This document shows, one piece after another, positions 1 through 8,909 of a DNA stretch of 64,000 nucleotides (positions are counted from its first letter, which is position 1; every line of letters begins with the position of its first letter). The translations under genes and the position numbers were made by a program. Below the pieces are notes generated by a model, which was not told the DNA's origin, did no database searches, and worked only from the letters and a program-made list of their open reading frames with translations. The stretch is from Candidatus Freyarchaeota archaeon (lineage in GTDB: Archaea > Asgardarchaeota > Jordiarchaeia > Jordiarchaeales > Jordiarchaeaceae). The stretch spans positions 62,001-126,000 of the forward strand of contig JAUQZE010000003.1 of assembly GCA_030587365.1 (NCBI GenBank). The letters run 5' to 3'.

Positions 1-218
1 CTCAAGTCAAAATTTGTGCTGAGGTCGTAAAGCTGAGTGTGAAGGTGGCCAGAGGTTAAGCTGGAGACGTAATCGTTGATCTCCTTCCTCTCAACGCATA
101 GCGTATCACTGAGTAAGTAGTCGCCTACAGGTAAATCGGCAAACTGAATTTCTACGCCAAACTTTTCCAACTGCTTGGGAACTATACTTCTCTTTTCACG
201 ATTGTCAACAATAATCAT
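1..218 (-). CDS. ERCC4-type nuclease, C-terminal part beyond the left edge
   Basis: The reverse strand reads from an ATG at 218, preceded by GGGTGA, to the window edge, giving the first 72 residues. The protein opens with IIVDNREK and continues to GDYLLSD followed by VERK and a downstream D. This is the ERCC4 (XPF/Mus81/Hef) nuclease signature of D, then GDY, then ERKxxxD. Such enzymes cut branched or flap DNA in repair. An in-frame stop just upstream fixes the start. The rest is missing, so I cannot tell whether helicase or HhH domains follow. The family call is strong; the exact member is unknown. Confidence 0.85.
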   Translation of the reverse strand, partial: MIIVDNREKRSIVPKQLEKFGVEIQFADLPVGDYLLSDTLCVERKEINDYVSSLTSGHLHTQLYDLSTNFDL

Positions 219-473
219 CGAATTCACCCTAAAAAATCCCTTTTCATAATTCTAAGCCAAAACATGACCAACATTTGTAGGAAGCCATATTTTCCAACCA
301 ATAAACCTGTCATACTTATTACATTAAGCCTTAGGATACTTCTGTATCTCTCTGATTTATAAAAGGCACACCAATAACGCCCTTTAGAAATTTTAATGAG
401 CCATCAGATTGCCAGCATATCATGTGAACTTTCAATCGCAAACTATTTTATCTTGTGAATCTAACAACGATAT

Positions 474-522
474 TTTTAAATATTAAGTTAAGAGAGAAAA
501 TAGCAATTACTTTTAGGGGTGA
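474..522 (+). promoter_or_regulatory. TATA box and Shine-Dalgarno of fixCX
   Basis: An AT-only box, TTTTAAATATTA, lies at 474-485, about 50 bases before the ATG at 531. AGGGGTGA at 515-522 is a good ribosome binding site eight bases before that ATG. It shows that the start is 531 and not the upstream in-frame GTG at 519. From 219 to 473 I see no gene. Confidence 0.5.
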
Positions 523-530
523 AGAGTTTT

Positions 531-1838
531 ATGAGTGAAGAGTATGATGTGATTGTTGTCGGATCGGCTTTTGCAGGTGCAGTCGCAGCCAAAACCGCCG
601 CTGAAAAAGGACTCAAAGTTCTACTGCTCGAAAGATCAACGGAACCCGGTGAAAAAATAGTTTCTGGAGGCATACTCACTCACGACGCCTTCAGTGAGCC
701 AGGCTTGGAGTTTATAAAAGAAGCACCGCTGGAAAGGGAGCTTAAAGGTGTCAAGTGGATTATGTGTAATGAGAATGGTGAAGCACCGTTAGATCTTACC
801 TTCAGGAGTACAGACGGTAGCCGTGTGGGTTATACCATCTACTGTTACGATTTTTGTAAATGGCTAACTCAACTGGCGGTGGATGCTGGAGCCGAGTTTA
901 GAAACAACACCACTGTGGTAGACGTTATCAAAAAGGACGGCTCTGTTAGGGGAGTTGTAACGGAGAAGGGCGAGAAAATCAATAGCAAAGTTGTTATCGC
1001 AGCCGACGGAGGAAAATCCCTAATAGGCATTAAAGCCGGAGTCAGAAGAAAGCTACCACCGGAGAATGTTGAAAACTGCGTAGTCCTAGATTTCACCATA
1101 CCCGAACGGGAGATTAGGAGGCTCGGCCTCTCAGACACTTTTGAGGTCTATTGGGGCACATTAACACCTGCAGACATAGGGTCGTACGTCTGGATATTTC
1201 CCTACAAGGAAAGTTTCCATCTCGGAGTTGGAGCACTGGTTTCAAGCAGAAAGAGTCCAACCATTTTCATGGAGAGATTCTTACACTCAAACCTGTGGAA
1301 GGACAGATTCGAAGATATTGTAAAGTTCAGATCTTGGATGTGGAACACGGTTCCTCTGTGGTCCGCTCTTGACAGAGAAGAAAAGATGCTTGAGGAAACG
1401 TACGGTAACGGTGTCCTCATAGCGGGTGACGCTGGAGGATTCCTAGACTCCTTTACCTGTGCCGGATTTTACGGCTCAATGGTTTCGGGTATGCTCGCAG
1501 GCGAAACCGCAGCCGAAGCCATTTCCAAGGACGATGTCTCAGAGCAAGGACTTTCAATTTATGAGGAAAAGTACAAGAAAAGACTCATTTGGAGACTCAT
1601 GCAAAGACCGTGGAGAAGAGACGTTATCGCGGGAATCGGTGGAGAAAAAATCATTCAACTTAGCTCCAACATATCCAATTACGTGATCAGAGCAGGATTT
1701 GACCAGCCCAAACCATCGGACTTGATGCTGCTATTCGGCGGGTTCCTACCCATACTAAGATACATCGGGCCGTTCCTAAACAGAAAACTTCCAATGTTAT
1801 TTAATGAACTAATGCTCATTATGGGGGTGGCGAAATGA
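531..1838 (+). CDS. fixC: FixC-like electron-transfer flavoprotein dehydrogenase / geranylgeranyl-reductase-family FAD enzyme
   Basis: This 435-residue FAD oxidoreductase begins with a Rossmann motif (DVIVVGSAFAGA, a variant of GxGxxG), has the central AADGGKS motif and ends with a GDAGG motif typical of the FixC/geranylgeranyl reductase family. FixC with FixX passes electrons between electron-transfer flavoprotein and quinone or ferredoxin. The stop overlaps the fixX start by four bases (ATGA), which points to translational coupling and supports the FixC reading over a lipid reductase. No fixA or fixB is in the window, so the partner flavoprotein must lie elsewhere. A geranylgeranyl reductase role remains possible. 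Confidence 0.85.
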   Translation: MSEEYDVIVVGSAFAGAVAAKTAAEKGLKVLLLERSTEPGEKIVSGGILTHDAFSEPGLEFIKEAPLERELKGVKWIMCNENGEAPLDLTFRSTDGSRVGYTIYCYDFCKWLTQLAVDAGAEFRNNTTVVDVIKKDGSVRGVVTEKGEKINSKVVIAADGGKSLIGIKAGVRRKLPPENVENCVVLDFTIPEREIRRLGLSDTFEVYWGTLTPADIGSYVWIFPYKESFHLGVGALVSSRKSPTIFMERFLHSNLWKDRFEDIVKFRSWMWNTVPLWSALDREEKMLEETYGNGVLIAGDAGGFLDSFTCAGFYGSMVSGMLAGETAAEAISKDDVSEQGLSIYEEKYKKRLIWRLMQRPWRRDVIAGIGGEKIIQLSSNISNYVIRAGFDQPKPSDLMLLFGGFLPILRYIGPFLNRKLPMLFNELMLIMGVAK

Positions 1839-2095
1839 GTTATAAAAAGTTAGAAGGAACAACCTGGACACCGGGCGGAGAATTCATCAAAATCGACCCA
1901 GAAATCTGTACAGGATGCAAGGACTGTGTCAAGGTTTGCCCCGGAGGAGTAATCAGCATGGTTAACGAGAAAGCCAAGGCTACAAAATACGAGAACTGCT
2001 GCGAATGCGCATCATGCTGGTTCGTGTGCACCATAGGAGCCATAAGGTTCTCATGGCCCAAAGGTGGAACCGGAAGAAAGTACCGTTGGGGATAA
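1835..2095 (+). CDS. fixX: FixX-like ferredoxin
   Basis: This 86-residue ferredoxin has two cysteine sets. The first is C25, C28, C31 and C35 (CTGCKDCVKVCP); the second is C55 or C56, C58, C61 and C65. That fits two [4Fe-4S] clusters. The start overlaps the fixC stop by four bases, so the two are coupled. The protein ends with a short basic tail after the second set. It is the expected electron carrier for the FixC-like flavoprotein. Family length and the Cys spacing agree with FixX. Confidence 0.88.
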   Translation: MSYKKLEGTTWTPGGEFIKIDPEICTGCKDCVKVCPGGVISMVNEKAKATKYENCCECASCWFVCTIGAIRFSWPKGGTGRKYRWG

Positions 2096-2260
2096 GAAGA
2101 AGTTCTAAAGAGTTTGCTTACATTAAAAATTTTTGGGGTGAGAAAAAAGGTTAAAAGTTTCTTGCTGACAATAATTAGAGTGGCTACTAAATTTCTAGAA
2201 AGACGTGAAAGGTGTCAAATTTTCCACATATGGGGAAACTCTTAAAATTACAGAAAGTCA

Positions 2261-2319
2261 ATCAATATAATACACTATGCGCTTCCTTAAAGCTTAAAAA
2301 AGCATATTTATAAGGAGGT
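2261..2319 (+). promoter_or_regulatory. Probable promoter and strong Shine-Dalgarno of a small gene
   Basis: TCAATATAATACAC at 2261-2274 is a plausible TATA box, and AAGGAGGT at 2312-2319 is a near-perfect Shine-Dalgarno six bases before the ATG at 2326. A second AT-rich stretch (2302-2313) is too close to the ATG to be the box of a leadered mRNA. Confidence 0.4.
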
Positions 2320-2325
2320 TGTAAA

Positions 2326-2502
2326 ATGGCTGGAAAAGGAAAGAAACCTCAATTCTCAAAACCTGCGAAAGCAAAAGGAAAAGCTAAAGGACATGAAAAG
2401 CACAAAATGAGAGAAGAGGAAGAAGAAGAGGAAGAAGAGAAACTCGGCAGAGAAGAGAAATGGGGCAAGGAAGAAGAAGAGGAATTCGACGAAGATTTCT
2501 GA
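2326..2502 (+). CDS. Small charged protein, basic head and Glu-rich tail
   Basis: This 58-residue ORF starts MAGKGKKPQFSKPAK. The first 27 residues are Lys/Ala/Gly-rich and carry no acidic residue until about position 24. From residue 30 it is dominated by glutamate, with one run of nine, and it ends FDEDF. The strong Shine-Dalgarno supports real translation. Such head-to-tail charge reversal is seen in small nucleic-acid or ribosome-associated proteins, but I do not recognise the family. It is flanked by non-coding AT-rich DNA, with T-runs after the stop. Confidence 0.6.
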   Translation: MAGKGKKPQFSKPAKAKGKAKGHEKHKMREEEEEEEEEKLGREEKWGKEEEEEFDEDF

Positions 2503-2811
2503 AAGAGCTTTTTTCCCTCTTACCCTTTTTTTCGAATTTCGATTTTTTTTACGCGGTATAATTGTCAAATTATTATTCAAAATCTTAGTATTTCCCCGCT
2601 CTCATCTTGGTTAGGCTCCGAAGAAAAATTTTTTTAAATTATTGTTTTCCAAAAAATAATAAATTATGCAACAGGGCATATTAGTGCACAAATTTAAAAA
2701 GCATTTAAATATTCCGACTTATTCTCTATTTTTGCCGATATGTTTCTGCCTAAAAATTTAGGCAACAGGGGATTAAAGAAATTCTAAAGCTATGTTTGGA
2801 GGAATAGTGAT

Positions 2812-4020
2812 ATGGTTGATAAGGTTAGACGCACCGCAGTCATCGGGGCGGGAACTATGGGAGCTGATCTTTCTCTTCTATTAGCCCTCTCCGACTTTGA
2901 CGTAATTGTAAGTGACAAGTCAAAGGAAGTGCTAGACAAGCTGGGAGAGAAACAAAGGAAGACAATGGATGAGATTCGCGCAGCGGGAATAACGCCGAAA
3001 ACATATGATGCAGTTCAGAAGAAAATAACTACTACCATTAATTTAGCTGACATTAATGATGTGGACTTCGTCCTTGAGGCCGTAGCTGAGGATCTGGATG
3101 TGAAGAGAAGTCTTTTCAAAGAACTTGATGATAAGCTTCCAATGTACGTGGTGTTCGCCACGAACACTTCAAGTTTGAGGGTCTCAGATATAGCTAAGGG
3201 ATTAAAGGGAGCAACAAGGCTTGGAGGCATGCACTTCTCAAATCCACCAATTCTAAGCCCTCTAGTGGAAGTGGTGAAGGGAGAAAAGACCAGCGAAGAA
3301 ACCATTAGGACCATATCTTGGGTAGCTGAAAAGATGGGGAAAACCCCTGTGGTTCTTAGGAAAGACGTTAATGGTATGGTCCTCGACAGAGTTCTCATGA
3401 GTGCCGGCACCGAAGTTCTATGGGCAATTCAGAAAGGAGAAGTAACACCAGAGGAAATTGAGGCTGCACACAGGTCGATTGGGTTCCCCGTAGGATTCCC
3501 TGTAGGCACCGATCTAATAGGCTTGGACATTATGCTAGCCATGAGCAAGAACTACCACAGGGTTTACGGAGAACGTATGCATGTCCCTGAGAAAATGTTG
3601 GAAGCAAGGATTAAGGAAGGAAAGTTGGGAAAAAAGAGCGGACAAGGATTCTTCGATTGGAGTAAAGGGGATCCTGTGATAGATATGAAGCTCGCAGGCA
3701 AGTTTGATTCTATGAGAACCATAGCCGTCACAACGAACGAAGCCTTCTGGCTAATGAAGGACGGCGTAGCCGACGCAGAAACCATAAACAAGATCATCAT
3801 GCTCGGATTCAGGGCTCCAGTTGGATTAAGCGAACTGGCAGATGCCATAGGACTAGATAAACTGCTCGAAGTACTGAGAAAAAGGTACAAGGAAACTAGA
3901 TTAGAAGTATACAAGCCCTGCCCACTTTTCGTGGAATACGTAAAGAAAGGATGGAAAGGTAAAGCAGCCGGAAGAGGATTCTTCACTTACCCTGCTGAAG
4001 CTGTTAAGGGCAGCTCCTAA
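2812..4020 (+). CDS. 3-hydroxyacyl-CoA dehydrogenase, copy 1
   Basis: This 402-residue NAD-dependent dehydrogenase would oxidise 3-hydroxyacyl-CoA to 3-ketoacyl-CoA in beta-oxidation-type chemistry. The N-terminal Rossmann motif is AVIGAGTMGADL (residues about 9-20). The HFSNPP motif with the following Glu (EVV) supplies the His-Glu dyad. Two C-terminal 3HCDH domains follow, each ending in a conserved GxGFF/GRGFF motif (GKKSGQGFFDW and GKAAGRGFFTY). GGAGG lies nine bases before the ATG. The next gene is a close tandem paralogue, so the pair arose by duplication. There is no fused enoyl-CoA hydratase. Confidence 0.92.
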   Translation: MVDKVRRTAVIGAGTMGADLSLLLALSDFDVIVSDKSKEVLDKLGEKQRKTMDEIRAAGITPKTYDAVQKKITTTINLADINDVDFVLEAVAEDLDVKRSLFKELDDKLPMYVVFATNTSSLRVSDIAKGLKGATRLGGMHFSNPPILSPLVEVVKGEKTSEETIRTISWVAEKMGKTPVVLRKDVNGMVLDRVLMSAGTEVLWAIQKGEVTPEEIEAAHRSIGFPVGFPVGTDLIGLDIMLAMSKNYHRVYGERMHVPEKMLEARIKEGKLGKKSGQGFFDWSKGDPVIDMKLAGKFDSMRTIAVTTNEAFWLMKDGVADAETINKIIMLGFRAPVGLSELADAIGLDKLLEVLRKRYKETRLEVYKPCPLFVEYVKKGWKGKAAGRGFFTYPAEAVKGSS

Positions 4021-4056
4021 GATAAACTATAGACTGTCCGAGTAAGATTAGATAAA

Positions 4057-4091
4057 GGAGGGATAAAAAAAACCTCCCTTCCCATTTTTTT
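4057..4091 (+). terminator. Hairpin plus T-run after the first 3-hydroxyacyl-CoA dehydrogenase
   Basis: GGAGG at 4057-4061 can pair with CCTCC at 4073-4077, and a run of seven T follows at 4085-4091. The stem is only five pairs, so the T-run is the stronger part of the signal. It would separate the two tandem dehydrogenase genes transcriptionally. Confidence 0.35.
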
Positions 4092-4188
4092 GGAATGAAA
4101 GATACAGTATATTACAGAATCATTTTAAGGAGGGAACATCATATAGTTTCTGAGCCCGAGTTTTAAGCTATATTGAGGAGTTGTTGAT

Positions 4189-5367
4189 ATGGCTGATAAG
4201 GTTAGTCGTGTTGCCGTGATTGGAGTGGGAACAATGGGATCTGATCTCTCCCTTCTCTTCGCTCTCTCCGACTTTGATGTAGTTGTAAATGACAAATCAA
4301 AAACGGTATTAGATAAGCTGGAAGAGAAACAGAGAAAGACAATGGATGAACTCCGCACACTGGGAGCAACGCAGAAAGAATACGAAACAGTTCGAGAAAA
4401 AATAACCGTTGCCCGTAAACTGGAGGATGTTAAGGATGTGGACTTCGTCCTCGAGGCTATAAAAGAGGACTTAAACGCAAAGAGGGAGCTTTTCAAAGAG
4501 CTTGACAAACTTTCCCCCGAGGTAGTTCTCGCCACGAACACCTCAACTTTGAGGGTCTCAGATATAGCTAGGGGATTAAAGGGAGCAGAGAGGATTGGGC
4601 TTATGCACTTTTCAAATCCACCAATTCTAAGCCCTTTAGTGGAAGTGGTGAAGGGAGAAGAGACCAGCGAAGAAACGCTGAAAATCATAGCAGGAGTAGC
4701 TGAAAAGATAGGGAAAACCCCTGTAATCTTAACGAAGGATATGAATGGGGCGGTTCTCAACAGAGTTCTTGGGGGCTTGGGTAGTGATGCCTTGTGGGCG
4801 ATTCAGAGAGGAGAAATAACACCAGAAGAGCTCGACGCCTCATTGAGGACTCTTGGGTTCCCCGTTGGCATTGCTGAAGCCGTCGACCTAATTGGATTAG
4901 ATGTTGTACTAAACGCCAGCAGGATTTTACGCAAGGTTTATGGGAAACGCGTCGGTTTTCCCGAGAAGCTGTTAGAGGAGATGGTTAACGATGGAAGACT
5001 GGGGAAGAAGAGCGGCAGAGGATTCTATGATTGGAGTAAAGGACCCCCCATAATAGATACAAAACTCGCGGGCAAGTTCGATGTTATGAGAGTACTTGCC
5101 AACGGGGCGAATGAAGCCTTCTGGCTGATTAAGGACGGAATGGCTGACCCCAAAACCATAGACACTGTCACAAAGCTCGGCTTCAGGTCGCCAGTTGGAA
5201 TGTGCGAGCTGGCAGACTCCATAGGCTTGGATAATCTGATCGAAATTCTGAAGAGAATGTACACAGAGTATGGGATAGAACTATACACGCCCTGTCCCCT
5301 CTTCGAGGAATATGTAAAGAATGGATGGACAGGTCAAGCAGCCAGAAGAGGATTCTATAAATATTAG
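4189..5367 (+). CDS. 3-hydroxyacyl-CoA dehydrogenase, copy 2
   Basis: This 392-residue protein is a close paralogue of the gene just upstream. It keeps the GVGTMGSDL nucleotide motif, HFSNPP, and both C-terminal GxGF motifs (GKKSGRGFYDW and GQAARRGFYKY). Identity is highest in the central HFSNPPILSPLVEVVKGE segment. It has its own GAGGAG ribosome site and about 170 bases of leader, so it may be expressed separately. Differences after residue 190 suggest the copies have diverged in substrate chain length or stereochemistry, which is inference. Confidence 0.92.
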   Translation: MADKVSRVAVIGVGTMGSDLSLLFALSDFDVVVNDKSKTVLDKLEEKQRKTMDELRTLGATQKEYETVREKITVARKLEDVKDVDFVLEAIKEDLNAKRELFKELDKLSPEVVLATNTSTLRVSDIARGLKGAERIGLMHFSNPPILSPLVEVVKGEETSEETLKIIAGVAEKIGKTPVILTKDMNGAVLNRVLGGLGSDALWAIQRGEITPEELDASLRTLGFPVGIAEAVDLIGLDVVLNASRILRKVYGKRVGFPEKLLEEMVNDGRLGKKSGRGFYDWSKGPPIIDTKLAGKFDVMRVLANGANEAFWLIKDGMADPKTIDTVTKLGFRSPVGMCELADSIGLDNLIEILKRMYTEYGIELYTPCPLFEEYVKNGWTGQAARRGFYKY

Positions 5368-5708
5368 GAGCTTATGGTGAGCACAATTGAACTCTTATAT
5401 AATTGGATTCAATCATATTTTTTGTTCTCTTTATAAACCTTAGGTTCTTAGTATTGCGAATATCGTAATAACCCCTTCGTTTCCACTGGAAATGAAGGGA
5501 AAGTTTAGTCATGGAAAAGTGTAAAAAAAGTGAAGGAGTTGCGAATAAAACAGATAAGTTTCCAAAAACTATAATAACGGAGAGAACCAGTTAGGGGAAA
5601 GGATGCAGACAGAAGAAGTTTTAATATTACAAAAAAGATGCGGAGATAGCTTTCAAGTTTATTCAGGTTTATTCTCCTTCTTCGGTTGTTTTACAGGGAG
5701 CATACTGG

Positions 5709-5777
5709 AAAAAAGGGTTGGATGAGTAAAAAGCGGCGGGAAGAGGATTCTACAAGATTAATAAAAATCAAGAATAG
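5709..5777 (+). pseudogene. C-terminal scrap of a third 3-hydroxyacyl-CoA dehydrogenase
   Basis: In one frame this stretch reads KKGLDE, a stop, then KAAGRGFYKINKNQE and a stop. It matches the last residues of the two intact upstream enzymes (KKGWKGKAAGRGFF). The in-frame TAA and missing body make it a remnant. The rest of 5368-5937 shows no gene. Confidence 0.6.
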
Positions 5778-5937
5778 TTGGTTTCTAATCACGGCAAGGT
5801 ATTTTTGCATCGTTTGAGGAAGAAGTAGCAGCCCTCCCCTTCCGTGTTCGTGCTTCGTTGAAGGAAGCTCCGACATAAATAGAGTGTGTTCAAATCTGAT
5901 TCCATCGACACTCTTAAAATTCGCTTCGCTTTATGGA

Positions 5938-6159
5938 TTATTCTTCTTCCTCTCCTTCTTCTTTTTCAATCTCTTTGAACGCCTTATCAAACAGAGTGTC
6001 GGTATCATTAACAATCTCCTTGTCCTCAAGATACTCATCCAAGAGTCCCTTCTTCTTCAGGAACAACCGCATCGATAGAGCCTCCCACAGAATGCTCTGC
6101 AAATAAGAAGCGTTAGCAGCCATTGTTTCAGCTATTTCATAGTCATCATCCTTACTCAT
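5938..6159 (-). CDS. Small helical hypothetical protein, acidic tail
   Basis: This 73-residue protein opens MSKDDDYEIAETMAANASY and ends in a Glu-rich tail. GGAGGTGA at 6168-6175, eight bases upstream, decides the ATG at 6159 over a longer upstream reading. It is predicted helical with an amphipathic middle (SILWEALSMRLFLKKKGLL). I do not recognise the family. It lies directly downstream of the dehydrogenase at 6244-7242 on the same strand and may share its transcript. Confidence 0.6.
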   Translation of the reverse strand: MSKDDDYEIAETMAANASYLQSILWEALSMRLFLKKKGLLDEYLEDKEIVNDTDTLFDKAFKEIEKEEGEEEE

Positions 6160-6243
6160 TTCCGATTCACCTCCTTTTTTAATCAGGTGTTCGCCACCGT
6201 TTAGTAGCTGAACTATTTCAATAACCATATTATTACCAAGAAA

Positions 6244-7242
6244 CTATGCTATAACGTTTTCTGGCTGACCCGTTTCAAAAGATTTGATATTCTCTATTGT
6301 GGTATCCAGAATCCTTTCTAGCGCTTCTTGACTGTAGAAGGCTATATGTGGGGTAAAGACCACTTTGTCCGGGTGTTTAACAATTAGGTCCTTCATGAAA
6401 TTGCAAAATGCTTCATTTCTGCTATCAACTAGGCATGCTCTTTCTTCTTTGATTGCCTCTTCTCCCTCTATAACGTCAATTCCGACGCCGCTCAGTGTTC
6501 CATTATCTAAGGCTTCAATTAGTGCGCTATTATCCACTAGACCTCCCCTTGCGGTATTAATCAAAATGGACCCTTTTTTCATGAGTTGGAGTTTTTCCCT
6601 GCTGATCATGTGGTGAGTTTGTTTGCTGTAGGGAACATGCAGACTCACTATATCGGATTGCTTCAAAAGTTCATCAAGCGTTGCAGCATAAGCGAAGTCA
6701 AGAACCTCAGCAATGAATCTCTGCTTTTTAACGTCGTAAGCAATAACGTTCATACCAAAACCCTTAGCTATCTTAATCACATGTAAACCAATATTCCCGG
6801 TCCCCACCACCCCCAAAGTTTTTCCCTTCAAATCAAAGCCCTTCAAGCCCTCAATTGAATAATCCTCGTTCATGCTCCTTACGTATGACTTGTGCACATT
6901 ACGTGAGATAGATAAGATTAGAGCAAAGGCGTGTTCAGCAACGGTGTTCTCACCGTACGTAGGAACATTAGACACGGTGACTTTACTTTTTTTACACTCA
7001 TCGATATCTATGTGGTCAAAACCCGTTGATCTGGTAGCTACGAACCTTAATTTCGGCAATTTCCGAATAACTTCTTGATTAATTTTTGAATAGATAGACA
7101 CCGACACAACTTCATAATCTTTTACTTTATCCAAATTTTTGGGATCCAATGAACCCTCAAAAAATGCAATAGAGTACCCTTCCAATCCTTTTGATAAATA
7201 TTCTTTTTCCCACTCTTCTGTTTCAAAGAAAGCAATCTTCAT
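6244..7242 (-). CDS. D-isomer-specific 2-hydroxyacid dehydrogenase (D-lactate dehydrogenase type)
   Basis: This 332-residue NAD-dependent enzyme would interconvert a 2-keto acid and its D-2-hydroxyacid. Its NAD-binding motif is GVVGTGNIGLHV near residue 145. The substrate-binding segment is TRSTGFDHIDID, the catalytic Arg is in INTARGG, and the catalytic His is in TPHIAFYS. The last motif is closer to the D-lactate dehydrogenase subgroup than to glycerate or phosphoglycerate enzymes. GGGGAG precedes the ATG. Exact substrate is open. Confidence 0.9.
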   Translation of the reverse strand: MKIAFFETEEWEKEYLSKGLEGYSIAFFEGSLDPKNLDKVKDYEVVSVSIYSKINQEVIRKLPKLRFVATRSTGFDHIDIDECKKSKVTVSNVPTYGENTVAEHAFALILSISRNVHKSYVRSMNEDYSIEGLKGFDLKGKTLGVVGTGNIGLHVIKIAKGFGMNVIAYDVKKQRFIAEVLDFAYAATLDELLKQSDIVSLHVPYSKQTHHMISREKLQLMKKGSILINTARGGLVDNSALIEALDNGTLSGVGIDVIEGEEAIKEERACLVDSRNEAFCNFMKDLIVKHPDKVVFTPHIAFYSQEALERILDTTIENIKSFETGQPENVIA

Positions 7243-7386
7243 GGAATCTCCCCTTTTCTGTATCCATTAAAAAATATGAGTAGGTCAACGATAATTTTAA
7301 CTCTTTCCCGCGATTATCTAAATGAGAAACTTTCTAATTGTTGTTGAGCGAGTTTTTCAGTTGTCTAAAGCCATTAAAAAAATGAG

Positions 7387-7797
7387 CTACCAAATTCTCT
7401 TTTCTTCTTCGGCAGCGTCGCCAAGTCTTGTTGAGCGTTTACTTTCCCCTATGAATTTTTCCAACTTGTAGAATTCTGATAGTGCGCCTATTCTTCCCCG
7501 CAGATTAATAGCTGCAAGCCTAGCCAAGTGCATATCATCCATTCCCACTATGATTCCCGTTTTTTCTGTGACCTTCATAAGAAAAGTATTATTATTATGC
7601 ACACTGTCTCCAACATGCATTTCCTTTAAAGGAAACTTTTTATAGTACTCAAAAACCTCAGGGAGAATTTCCCCCTTCTGACCCCAAACCTTGTAGTTAA
7701 TATCAATGATGGCTACTGTTAACATTTTCCATCTACCAAGATTCAGTTCCACTAGCTGAATCATCTTACTCATTTTTGAACCTTTAGATGCGGTCAT
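7387..7797 (-). CDS. Hypothetical protein, possibly a roadblock/profilin-like fold
   Basis: This 136-residue soluble protein has an alternating strand/helix pattern (LTVAIIDINYKVWG, then a loop, then TGIIVGMDDMHLARLA) that resembles roadblock/LC7-type domains. No catalytic motif is visible. The family is not recognised with confidence. GAGGGA lies upstream of the ATG. It has no obvious operon partner: the dehydrogenase downstream starts 144 bases away. Confidence 0.5.
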   Translation of the reverse strand: MTASKGSKMSKMIQLVELNLGRWKMLTVAIIDINYKVWGQKGEILPEVFEYYKKFPLKEMHVGDSVHNNNTFLMKVTEKTGIIVGMDDMHLARLAAINLRGRIGALSEFYKLEKFIGESKRSTRLGDAAEEEKRIW

Positions 7798-8095
7798 AAG
7801 GATTTCCCTCTATCTCACTTGCATTTACAATTACCGCTTCAAGTCATTAAATTGAAATTATTACTATTTCAAAGTAATAGAATTTGAATATTTATCTATT
7901 ATGCAAAAACGCAAATTAAATAAATAAAATTGTTTAGGAAGGCGCCTTTTTTTATCACTTAAAGTGGCAGAAAGAGACCGGGCCGTGAGATGCCCCACAC
8001 TTAAGCCAAAAAAGAAATCCGATATGCTCTACTCGTGGGGTTGCTTAATCCTTACCACGGGGTTCTTCGCATTCGGTCTCTTGTATCCATTACAG
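7798..8095. other. Intergenic, no gene recognised
   Basis: The left half is very AT-rich and may hold the promoter of the gene at 7387-7797. The part from 7935 to 8095 is GC-richer and contains two similar GTGGGG/ACGGGG stretches. I found no tRNA-like cloverleaf, ORF or clear RNA motif there. Confidence 0.3.
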
Positions 8096-8425
8096 CTATG
8101 CTCCAGAAACGATGTCGACTAGGATGATTCGGAATTGCAGAGTCTTGCCGGCCATGGGATGTTTACCTGTTTTCCCGTATGCTTGTTCAGGAGGAAGTGT
8201 AACCGTCTTTTCCTCCCCTTTCTTCATGCCGATAATCGCGTCGTTAAACCCCTTTATGACTTGCCCAGCGCCTAACTTGACTGTAAGGGGCTTGTAATCC
8301 CGCCCTTTTTGGAAGATGCCGGCGCGGATTGCTTCTTTCTCCATGGATGTGTCAAATACTTTTCCACCGGGGAATTTCCCCACGTAGTGCACGCGGACTG
8401 TGTCGCCATTCTTTGCTTCTGACAT
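8096..8425 (-). CDS. FKBP-type peptidyl-prolyl cis-trans isomerase
   Basis: This 109-residue protein is a complete FKBP fold. GDTVRVHYVGKFPGGKVFDTS gives the first strands, then come VIKGFNDAIIGMKKGE and a PPEQAYG motif, ending RIILVDI. It speeds proline isomerisation during folding, in the cytosol since no signal peptide is seen. It lacks the inserted chaperone flap of SlyD-type archaeal FKBPs and is close to the minimal FKBP12 length. GGAGTGAT precedes the ATG. Confidence 0.93.
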   Translation of the reverse strand: MSEAKNGDTVRVHYVGKFPGGKVFDTSMEKEAIRAGIFQKGRDYKPLTVKLGAGQVIKGFNDAIIGMKKGEEKTVTLPPEQAYGKTGKHPMAGKTLQFRIILVDIVSGA

Positions 8426-8734
8426 GAGAAATCACTCCTATTCTGTTTTATGTGTGAGCTGGCTTTTCTACCTTATGTTTGCACCTCCACCTATACCTAT
8501 AAAGCAAAAATAAATCTATGTTCAAGCCCAGATAAAGACAATTTTAGATAAGTAATAACCATTTTTGGTAAGTTAAAATGAATTGAAGTCATTAGAGAAA
8601 TAAGTGGATTATATAATTCTGGAAGAGGAACCTGAAAATATTTTTTCTTAATCTATAAGTATATTACAGTGTGCCAAAGGAGAATTCGATAAAGAAAAAT
8701 CAGACAAGCTGGAAGTCATAATATCAGAAAATCT

Positions 8735-8840
8735 TGCATAAAAAAACTTTAAATTCATCCATTTTCTTAAAATCTGTCCCATTGCAATAACAATTCTTAT
8801 ATGTTTCTTTGAACAATTTTTCATTTTAACCAGCAGGATA
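8735..8840 (-). repeat. Possible decayed tail of an isocitrate lyase/PEP mutase family gene
   Basis: The reverse strand gives pieces such as AMGQILRK and KMDEFK that resemble the TMEQIKKMEKFVEL tail of the better preserved remnant at 22645-22923. The same order, remnant then a copy of the 156-residue gene, recurs at 22.6-23.1 kb. The match is weak and frameshifted. Confidence 0.3.
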
Positions 8841-8909
8841 TGAAAAGAAGAATTAGTGAACCATAGCATGATAAACCACATCTTCTTGTATTAGCTCAGG
8901 TGTAACATT

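Noticed and set aside
7960..8095. GC-richer patch that could be an RNA gene
   Set aside because: The GTGGGG and ACGGGG stretches are direct, not inverted, so no stable stem was found; no known RNA motif.
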